From assembly GCA_002314195.1 (NCBI GenBank), contig DCCQ01000144.1:1-9308 (forward strand): a stretch of DNA of 9,308 nt, read 5' to 3'. The stretch is from Bacteroidales bacterium UBA1077 (GTDB lineage: Bacteria > Bacteroidota > Bacteroidia > Bacteroidales > UBA932). Positions within the stretch are counted from its first letter, which is position 1. Each line of letters begins with the position of its first letter. Positions 5,498 to 9,308 of this stretch are shown here, piece after piece. The notes under the pieces were generated by a model. The model searched no databases and was not told the DNA's origin. It saw only the letters and a program-made list of their open reading frames with translations. Both the position numbers and the translations under genes were made by a program.

Positions 5498-6256
5498 TCA
5501 GTCCAGATTCATGATCATCCGGTCGTAAAGGTGGCCGAAGAAGAGTATTTCGCCATCGGGGCGGAAACCGAGGGCGGAATAATAGGATTTGAGGCGGGGC
5601 TTGGCCTTGTCAACGATGAGGCTTATGCGGGGGAATCCTTTCCTTCGGCCTTGCTCTATGCCATCAAGCATCAGGAGGTGGCCTATGCGGTCAGTCGAAC
5701 CGGCATATTCATAAGCCCTTCCCCGGAATTCGGGAAGAATGGCCATGCTGTCGAGGTAGAACTCCCCCGGGAGACATTCTGGTTCCTGAAGAGGAAAAGC
5801 TCCGCTGGCATATTCATTATCAACATCTTCCGTCGAAGTATCGATTGCTGCCGGATCGGTGTCAGGCGTGGCTCGCGGAGAATCTTCCATCGGCAGGGCG
5901 GAACCAACGAAGATGGAGTTAAGAAGCCCCCATGTCAGATCCCGTAGCGGCAAGTAGTCGTCTCCTGAATATGCCGTCAGTGACCCCACCGGTCTGCCGT
6001 CAACGCATGCGACCCTCGTTCTGGTGTAGGAATATAATGCGTCAGGCTTGGCGCACACCTCTCCGAATGCCACCACGGCCTCATGAATATTCATGGATGC
6101 GGAGCCGATCTCTATCTTTGGATCGGCTTCGGCTCCTGAAAACACCTCGTACCCCATGGCAGCAAGGACGTTCCTTGCTATGAACTCACCGTCAGACGGC
6201 TGAGCGTCACGGATGGTAAAAAGATCGGTGGAAGACAATTCGTTGATCATTAGCAT
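5498..6256 (-). CDS. GNAT-family N-acetyltransferase with two internal insertions
   Basis: A 252-residue protein of the Gcn5-related acetyltransferase fold, which moves an acetyl group from acetyl-CoA to an amine; the substrate is unknown. GEFYLDSMAILPEFRGR (164-180) is strand beta4 with the start of motif A, IGHLLMLDGIEQGRRKGFPR follows, and VDKAKPRLKSYYSALGFR (215-232) is motif B with its usual YxxLGF. The normal motif RGRGIG is split here: ten residues (181-190, AYEYAGSTDR; 5687-5716) lie between RGR and IG, in the loop that binds the CoA pyrophosphate. A second extra block (~118-162) is an acidic, Pro/Thr-rich linker with NEYASG. Activity may be lost or altered. There is an alternative start at Met3. 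The frame is otherwise clean and codon use is like its neighbours. Confidence 0.85.
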   Translation of the reverse strand: MLMINELSSTDLFTIRDAQPSDGEFIARNVLAAMGYEVFSGAEADPKIEIGSASMNIHEAVVAFGEVCAKPDALYSYTRTRVACVDGRPVGSLTAYSGDDYLPLRDLTWGLLNSIFVGSALPMEDSPRATPDTDPAAIDTSTEDVDNEYASGAFPLQEPECLPGEFYLDSMAILPEFRGRAYEYAGSTDRIGHLLMLDGIEQGRRKGFPRISLIVDKAKPRLKSYYSALGFRPDGEILFFGHLYDRMIMNLD

Positions 6257-6292
6257 TTTACGTTATCGCCTTTGGCTTGTTTCGACTAAAGA

Positions 6293-6328
6293 CAAATGTT
6301 CATTTACTTGATTATCAATCAAATAATC
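6293..6328 (-). promoter_or_regulatory. Possible GNAT promoter with overlapping inverted repeat
   Basis: On the minus strand TTG (6322-6320), 19 bases, then AACATTTG (6300-6293), one mismatch from TAnnTTTG. The -33 box lies within an inverted repeat GATTAT (6310-6315)/ATAATC (6323-6328) with a 7-base loop, which could be an operator for a dimeric regulator. The evidence is positional only. Confidence 0.35.
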
Positions 6329-6361
6329 AACAACACACAAATACAGGGCGTATGGCATCTT

Positions 6362-6430
6362 CATTGAGCCTACGACTGGCATGCAAGGTCATCTTGATGG
6401 TGATTGAACATTGCCAGAACAGGCTCAGTG
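6362..6430. repeat. Long hairpin built from two REP-like half-units
   Basis: CATTGAGCCT (6362-6371) pairs with AGGCTCAGTG (6421-6430) with one G-T, and CTGGCA (6376-6381) pairs with TGCCAG (6412-6417), giving 16 pairs with a small internal loop. The outer right arm AGGCTCAGTGACC (6421-6433) is an exact half of the palindrome at 8580 and 8631. It lies 31 bases beyond the stop of the phosphoglucomutase gene and has no T-run after it on either strand, so it is more like a repeat doublet or an mRNA 3' end stabiliser than an intrinsic terminator. The remainder of 6331-6460 holds no gene. Confidence 0.6.
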
Positions 6431-6460
6431 ACCGGGCCGGTCTGTATTCAGTAAAGTACG

Positions 6461-8125
6461 TTAGCTGATGAACTGAGTCTCAAGGGCCTTCAGTTTCGCA
6501 TCCGCGTCAGGGCCTTTGGCTCCGAAGTAGAACTTGATCTTCGGCTCGGTGCCGGAAGGGCGGACGGAGACGATGTCACCGGCCTCGTTGAAGAACTGGA
6601 GGACGTTGGACTTCTGGAGTCCGGTCTTCTCCGGCTCGTTGTAGTCGATGACCTTGATGACCTTCGAGCCGACAATCTCTGCAGGAGGGTTCTGCCTCAA
6701 ATCTGCCATAATCTTCTGAATTTCCTCCGCGCCGCTCTTGCCCTTGCGGACCAGAGAGACCAGCGACTCCTTGCGGTAGCCATATTCAGAATAGATTCTC
6801 TGAAGGAGCTGATAGAGGGTCAGTCCCTGTTCAGCGGCCCAAGCGGCGCACTCAGCCACCATGATGCAGGCCACCGGAGCGTCCTTGTCGCGCACAAATT
6901 CGCCTACATTGAAGCCGTAGCTTTCCTCACCACCGCAGATGAACTCACCCTTGCCTTCGTTCTCACGCACGATTTCCTCGATGTACTTGAAACCGGTCAG
7001 CACATCGTAGCATTTCACCCCGAAACTGCGGCCGATCTCGGCGATCAGCTCGGTTGTGACGATCGTCTTGGCGATGTACTTCGTCGGACCCAGCTTGCCG
7101 AGTTCCTTCCAGCGGGTAAGTATGTAATATGTCAGGATGGATCCGGTCTGGTTGCCGTTCAACTGAACCATCTTGCCGTCATTGTCACGGACAGCGATTC
7201 CAAGGCGGTCAGCGTCCGGATCGGAGGCCATCACGATGTCCGCGCCCTTCATGTCAGCCATCTCCAGAGCCATCTTCATGGCAGCCGGCTCCTCCGGATT
7301 CGGTGAAACGACTGTCGGGAAGTCACCGTCACTGATGTCCTGGTCAGGGACGTGGATAATGTTCTCGAAACCAAGCCGTTTAAGAGCTTCCGGAACGATG
7401 CGTACTCCGGCACCGTGAAGCGGAGTGTAAACAATCTTCAAGTCCTTGTGCTTCTCACGGGCCTCAGGGCTGAGAGTGAGCGAGATGATGTCTGAAAGGT
7501 AAGCGTCATCCATCTCCTTGCCCATCAGTTCAACCTCGCCGCAATGCTCCTTTTTCTCGAACATAACCTGTGAGGGGTCTGTGATCTTGTTTACCTCATC
7601 GATGATCTCCTGATCCACAGGCGCTGTGATCTGCGCCCCGTCAGACCAATAAACCTTGTACCCGTTATATTCCTTAGGATTATGCGAGGCTGTCACCATT
7701 ACTCCGGCCACAGCGCCCATCTTGCGGATGGAATAGCTCAGCTCCGGCGTAGGACGCAGATTGTCGAATATAAACACGTGCAATCCATTGGCACTGAATA
7801 TATCAGCGGCGATCTTCGCGAACAGTTTGGAATTGTTGCGACTGTCATAGGAAATGCAGACACGGATGTCATCCCCAGAAACTTTCTTAAGAATATAGTT
7901 GGCCAGCCCTTGTGTAGCCATCCCGACGGTATATTTGTTCATCCTGTTGGTCCCGACTCCCATGATGCCCCTGAGGCCACCGGTTCCGAACTCCAAAGTC
8001 TTGTAGAAAGCGTCCTCGAACCCCGCCGGATCATTGTTCCGCAGTTCAAGCACCTTCATCTTGGTCTCCTGATCGAAATCTCCTTCCAGCCATTTCCTGG
8101 CGTTCTCGTTGTAATCCTGTGCCAT
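6461..8125 (-). CDS. Phosphoglucomutase/phosphomannomutase (phospho-sugar mutase)
   Basis: A 554-residue enzyme of the alpha-D-phosphohexomutase superfamily, PGM2-like branch, which interconverts hexose 1- and 6-phosphates (likely glucose and/or mannose) through a phosphoserine. TASHNPKEYNGYK (145-157) holds the catalytic Ser147; SDPDADRLG (301-309) is the Mg2+ site; the GGEESYGF loop (398-405) recognises the sugar; RPSGTEPKIK (522-531) binds the substrate phosphate. All four motifs are intact, the N-terminal FGTGGLRGIMG segment is normal, and the length is close to the ~550-580 usual for Bacteroidales. In contrast to its neighbours it shows no insertion. It feeds nucleotide-sugar synthesis and glycogen or capsule metabolism. 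It is a single gene, divergent from the methyltransferase gene, with a 119-base gap. Confidence 0.95.
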   Translation of the reverse strand: MAQDYNENARKWLEGDFDQETKMKVLELRNNDPAGFEDAFYKTLEFGTGGLRGIMGVGTNRMNKYTVGMATQGLANYILKKVSGDDIRVCISYDSRNNSKLFAKIAADIFSANGLHVFIFDNLRPTPELSYSIRKMGAVAGVMVTASHNPKEYNGYKVYWSDGAQITAPVDQEIIDEVNKITDPSQVMFEKKEHCGEVELMGKEMDDAYLSDIISLTLSPEAREKHKDLKIVYTPLHGAGVRIVPEALKRLGFENIIHVPDQDISDGDFPTVVSPNPEEPAAMKMALEMADMKGADIVMASDPDADRLGIAVRDNDGKMVQLNGNQTGSILTYYILTRWKELGKLGPTKYIAKTIVTTELIAEIGRSFGVKCYDVLTGFKYIEEIVRENEGKGEFICGGEESYGFNVGEFVRDKDAPVACIMVAECAAWAAEQGLTLYQLLQRIYSEYGYRKESLVSLVRKGKSGAEEIQKIMADLRQNPPAEIVGSKVIKVIDYNEPEKTGLQKSNVLQFFNEAGDIVSVRPSGTEPKIKFYFGAKGPDADAKLKALETQFIS

Positions 8126-8198
8126 AGTATTCCTCGTTTATTATTTTGTTATCTAGTCTCTACCACACGGATGTTTGTCCAACAATCCATAAGGTTTA

Positions 8199-8206
8199 CA
8201 AATTTA
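8199..8206 (-). promoter_or_regulatory. Phosphoglucomutase -7 box
   Basis: On the minus strand TAAATTTG (8206-8199) is a perfect -7 box, with no TTG at the expected -33 distance. It predicts a leader of about 70 bases before the ATG at 8125. Confidence 0.45.
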
Positions 8207-8229
8207 CTCAAAAAACGGCTTTATTTGTC

Positions 8230-8237
8230 TATTTTTG
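8230..8237 (+). promoter_or_regulatory. Methyltransferase gene -7 box
   Basis: TATTTTTG fits TAnnTTTG; no TTG is found at the -33 distance. The expected start (4-7 bases downstream, 8241-8244) is next to the ATG at 8245, which implies little or no leader. Confidence 0.45.
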
Positions 8238-8244
8238 CATCATT

Positions 8245-9308
8245 ATGGACAATTTTGAGAGATTCATAGTTGAGAACGAAGGGGCGGACACGGTGAGATT
8301 GGTGATGTCGCGCAGGGTGTGGCCGGCGCCGGGGGATCCGGGGCTGGCGGGATTGGATGCGAAATCGCTGGCGATCAACACAATTGAGGGGCGGAGAAGA
8401 CTGAGGAAGAAACTGCCGGAATGGGTGGCGTGCACTGGGTTGGTCTATCCTTCGTCGCTTTGCGCGGAGCAGTGCAGCTCTTCGGACACAGCGCGGTACA
8501 AGGCATTGATTGTTCAAAGAATACTTAATGAATATGTTGGTTCGGGCGCTTCGACAAGCTCGGCGACAGAAAAGATAATGGTCACTGAGCCTGTCGAAGT
8601 GACCACAACAACAGCAACCGAAAACGATCCGGTCACTGAGCCTGTCGAAGTGACCTCCGGAACCAGAAAGGCCGGGAAGATCGCGGACCTGACAGGTGGG
8701 CTTGGAGTGGACTGCTGGGCTTTCAGCAAAGTGGCGGGCGAAGTGCTTTACAACGAGATGAATCCTGAACTGGCAGCGGCGGCGAGGCACAACTTCAAGG
8801 AACTGGGAGTCACGAATATATTCATAAAGAATCAGGAGGCGACAGCGGACTCTCTGGAAGACTTGATCGGGGACTTCAAACCCGATGTGATATTCATTGA
8901 CCCGGCAAGACGGGACTCCGCGGGAAAGAAAGTTTTCCTTCTGGAGGATTGCTCGCCGGACGTGCTGAAAATGTTGCCGGAACTGTTCAAGATCAGCCGG
9001 TTCGTGTTACTCAAACTCTCCCCTATGGCGGACATCACGATGGCGGTGGAGAGGCTGAACAGGACGTACGAGGAATATCTTGAAAAGACCTCCGGCCAAG
9101 GCTGGAACGGCCAATGGGTACGTGAGGCGCACGTTGTGGCCAGCGGTGGGGAATGCAAGGAGCTGCTGATTCTGCTGGACCGGAAGCACGAGGGAGGATA
9201 TTCATTGACCTGCCGTGAGGACGGCAAGACTCTGACATTCACGTCTAAAGAGATTGCCCATGCGAAGGCGGCGCTGCCGGATTCCACCTTCGCGAGGATA
9301 ATCTTCGA
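8245..9308 (+). CDS. Class I SAM-dependent methyltransferase, THUMP-like family (partial, runs off the window)
   Basis: The frame opens at ATG 8245 and is still open at the window end (354 full codons). CAEQCSSSDTARYK (~75-88) and ADLTGGLGVDCWAFSKV (147-163) are the start of the Rossmann methyltransferase fold, with DLTGG as SAM motif I; NEMNPELAAAARHNFKELG follows as motif II; VIFIDPARRD (216-225) is the motif IV equivalent, then LLEDCSPDV, VLLKLSPMADI and a GGECKELLILL strand. This order is typical of Bacteroidota proteins annotated as class I SAM methyltransferase with a C-terminal THUMP-like domain, probably RNA-modifying; the target is unknown. Residues ~95-144, between RYKALIVQRIL and IADLTGG, are an extra Ser/Thr/Glu/Val-rich stretch made of three palindromic repeats. 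The start is set by the conserved N-terminus; no Shine-Dalgarno is seen. Confidence 0.9.
   Translation, partial: MDNFERFIVENEGADTVRLVMSRRVWPAPGDPGLAGLDAKSLAINTIEGRRRLRKKLPEWVACTGLVYPSSLCAEQCSSSDTARYKALIVQRILNEYVGSGASTSSATEKIMVTEPVEVTTTTATENDPVTEPVEVTSGTRKAGKIADLTGGLGVDCWAFSKVAGEVLYNEMNPELAAAARHNFKELGVTNIFIKNQEATADSLEDLIGDFKPDVIFIDPARRDSAGKKVFLLEDCSPDVLKMLPELFKISRFVLLKLSPMADITMAVERLNRTYEEYLEKTSGQGWNGQWVREAHVVASGGECKELLILLDRKHEGGYSLTCREDGKTLTFTSKEIAHAKAALPDSTFARIIF
8544..8568 (-). repeat. REP-like palindrome in the methyltransferase gene, copy 1 (inverted)
   Basis: CTTCGACAAGCTCGG (8549-8563) is the reverse complement of a two-base variant of the core CTGAGCCTGTCGAAG. The arms pair imperfectly (CGC/GCG plus flanking pairs). 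It is read in frame as GASTSSA, matching GASTGSA in the flavoprotein gene. Confidence 0.65.
8580..8604 (+). repeat. REP-like palindrome in the methyltransferase gene, copy 2
   Basis: GGTCACT (8580-8586) and AGTGACC (8598-8604) are perfect arms around GAGCCTGTCGA. Read in frame from 8581 it gives VTEPVEVT (residues 113-120). Confidence 0.9.
8631..8655 (+). repeat. REP-like palindrome in the methyltransferase gene, copy 3
   Basis: Identical in all 25 bases to the copy at 8580 and exactly 51 bases downstream, hence in the same frame, again giving VTEPVEVT (residues 130-137). The spacer between them encodes a TTTATEND-like linker. Confidence 0.9.

Noticed and set aside
6277..6468. 63-codon ORF in the GNAT-phosphoglucomutase gap
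   Set aside because: It starts with TTG, covers the REP hairpin and ends inside the phosphoglucomutase stop region; composition does not look coding.
7682..8269. 195-codon ORF on the plus strand
   Set aside because: Antisense to the phosphoglucomutase N-terminal half, whose motifs are all intact; it has no recognisable domain.
8544..8655. CRISPR-like array of the three palindromes
   Set aside because: Only two exact copies, one inverted variant, unequal short spacers and location inside a conserved gene; no cas genes.
8221..8790. 189-codon ORF on the minus strand
   Set aside because: It lies wholly antisense to the conserved start of the methyltransferase gene; its protein is Arg/Pro-rich with no motifs, as expected for a shadow in GC-rich DNA.

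Overview
The window looks like a piece of a Bacteroidales (Bacteroidota) chromosome. The protein families resemble Bacteroidales versions. Most genes are preceded by the phylum's -7 promoter box (TAnnTTTG), several with a TTG about 20 bases upstream, and Shine-Dalgarno sequences are weak or absent. The genus cannot be told from the sequence alone. Most of the window is fairly GC-rich housekeeping DNA; the first ~1.4 kb is more AT-rich and looks like the worn end of a surface-glycan locus.

Layout. 1-1361 (+): the C-terminal end of a DegT-family sugar aminotransferase, a short probably frameshifted ORF, a palindromic repeat, the C-terminal remnant of a family 2 glycosyltransferase, one tiny ORF and one unrecognised 125-residue protein. 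1362-1966 (-): the SRP RNA gene with its own promoter inside the end of cdd, then cdd (cytidine deaminase). 2067-3527 (+): mnmA (tRNA 2-thiouridylase) with a ~120-residue internal insertion, divergent from cdd. 3529-5043 (-): a BaiN/HI0933-family flavoprotein, convergent with mnmA and one base away. 5199-5318 (+): tRNA-Thr(CGT) and a long terminator hairpin, followed by a structured non-coding stretch. 5498-6256 (-): a GNAT acetyltransferase whose CoA-binding motif is interrupted. 6362-6430: a long hairpin built from two half-repeats. 6461-8125 (-): a full-length phosphoglucomutase/phosphomannomutase. 8245-end (+): a class I SAM-dependent methyltransferase of the THUMP-like family, running off the window.

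The genes do not form a pathway; they are single housekeeping units (RNA modification, protein targeting, pyrimidine salvage, sugar-phosphate metabolism) with individual promoters.

The unusual layer is at the DNA level. (1) A REP-like palindrome with core CTGAGCCTGTCGAAG occurs five times plus one split copy. Four of the copies lie inside genes, read in frame as extra peptide (VTEPVEVT in one orientation, GAST-S/G-SA in the other). (2) The heptamer TGAATAT/ATATTCA occurs at 23 sites where about one is expected, in all reading frames and both orientations. (3) Several apparent protein insertions begin at or contain this heptamer, which may connect the two.
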